Below are positions 6,088-6,278 of a stretch of DNA of 6,278 bases, piece after piece; position 1 is the first letter of the stretch, and every line of letters starts with the position of its first letter. Origin of the DNA: an uncultured Collinsella sp. (GTDB lineage Bacteria > Actinomycetota > Coriobacteriia > Coriobacteriales > Coriobacteriaceae). The DNA is taken from NCBI GenBank assembly GCA_902482615.1, contig CABTAA010000101.1:1-6278 (forward strand), written 5' to 3'. A program made the translations under genes and the position numbers. The notes under the pieces were generated by a model. That model searched no databases, was not told where the DNA came from, and saw only the letters and a list, made by a program, of their open reading frames with translations.

Positions 6088-6168
6088 CGGGCATCGAGTG
6101 GGGCGCCACTCTTAAGCTGGTCTCATGATTGTGGCTGGCATGGCGCACCAACCGATGCCCGCTTTTTT
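6088..6168 (+). terminator. Terminator-like hairpin between argC and argJ
   Basis: CGGGCATCG (6088-6096) is the exact complement of CGATGCCCG (6153-6161), followed by C and six T. The stem can be extended inward by TGGGGCGCC (6099-6107) with GGCGCACCA (6142-6150), one mismatch. Alternatively GAGTGG (6096-6101) can pair locally with CCACTC (6106-6111). The structure has the full form of an intrinsic terminator although it lies between two genes normally transcribed together. It may reduce readthrough into argJ, act as an attenuator, or mean that argJ has its own promoter. Confidence 0.75.
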
Positions 6169-6194
6169 ATTTGATATAAGGAGTCGTAGGGACG

Positions 6195-6278
6195 ATGAAT
6201 ACAGAGCAGTTCGATATCAAGATTCGTGCCGTAGAGGGCGGCGTAACGGCGGCGGCCGGCTTTAAGGCGGCGGGCACC
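6195..6278 (+). CDS. argJ: Glutamate N-acetyltransferase ArgJ, N-terminal fragment
   Basis: Only the first 28 codons are present before the window ends. They read MNTEQFDIKIRAVEGG and then VTAAAGFKAAGT, matching the ArgJ N-terminus, in which a GGVTAPxGFxAAG block is conserved. ArgJ transfers the acetyl group from N-acetylornithine to glutamate (and in some bacteria also uses acetyl-CoA), closing the acetyl cycle of arginine synthesis. Its position after argC fits the common argCJBD order. The ribosome site AAGGAG (6178-6183) is rather far, 11 bases, from the ATG. A closer AGGG (6188-6191) is only 3 bases away. Confidence 0.88.
   Translation, partial: MNTEQFDIKIRAVEGGVTAAAGFKAAGT

Noticed and set aside
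6088..6168. T-box leader or known riboswitch in the argC-argJ gap
   Set aside because: The T-box core (GGTGGNACCGCG) is absent, the region is too short, and no known aptamer motif was recognised.
6172..6180. TGATATAAG as an extended -10 promoter for argJ
   Set aside because: It is a good match to TGnTATAAT, but it overlaps the AAGGAG ribosome site and would start the RNA only about 8 bases before the ATG. No -35 is present. Kept only as a remote possibility.

Overview
The window looks like chromosomal DNA from a high-GC Gram-positive anaerobe of the Coriobacteriia, most like Collinsella. This rests on codon use rich in G and C at third positions, the character of the proteins, and the arginine-operator type. 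It is inferred from the sequence alone and was not checked by a database search. All recognisable genes lie on the + strand, in two transcription units.

Unit 1 (about 258-4830) is a flavin-supply operon. About 250 bases at the left edge hold no recognisable gene, only two strong inverted repeats. An extended -10 promoter then sits directly before a canonical FMN riboswitch (RFN element). The riboswitch controls ribU (riboflavin-binding S component of an ECF transporter), a double ATPase gene in which EcfA1 and EcfA2 are fused in one polypeptide, and ecfT (the transmembrane coupling subunit). These genes overlap by 4 and 1 bases. Two tandem paralogous genes for small FMN-binding split-barrel (pyridoxamine 5'-phosphate oxidase-like) proteins follow with no terminator before them. 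A long hairpin closes the unit. The logic appears to be uptake of riboflavin, its conversion to FMN elsewhere in the cell, and feedback on the operon by FMN, with the two last proteins as probable FMN users.

Unit 2 (about 4866 to the right edge) is the start of an arginine-biosynthesis cluster. Two palindromic ARG boxes with an exact 3-base gap lie next to an extended -10 element upstream of argC (N-acetyl-gamma-glutamyl-phosphate reductase). argJ follows and is cut by the window end after 28 codons. A 135-base gap between argC and argJ carries a strong hairpin with a T-run, so transcription either stops there or is attenuated before argJ.

No tRNA, rRNA, CRISPR array, insertion sequence or phage gene was seen. 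Most of the window is well-understood metabolism. The parts most worth a second look are the two uncharacterised flavoprotein paralogs inside the riboswitch operon, the fused ATPase with its basic insert, the branched riboswitch arm, and the argC-argJ hairpin.
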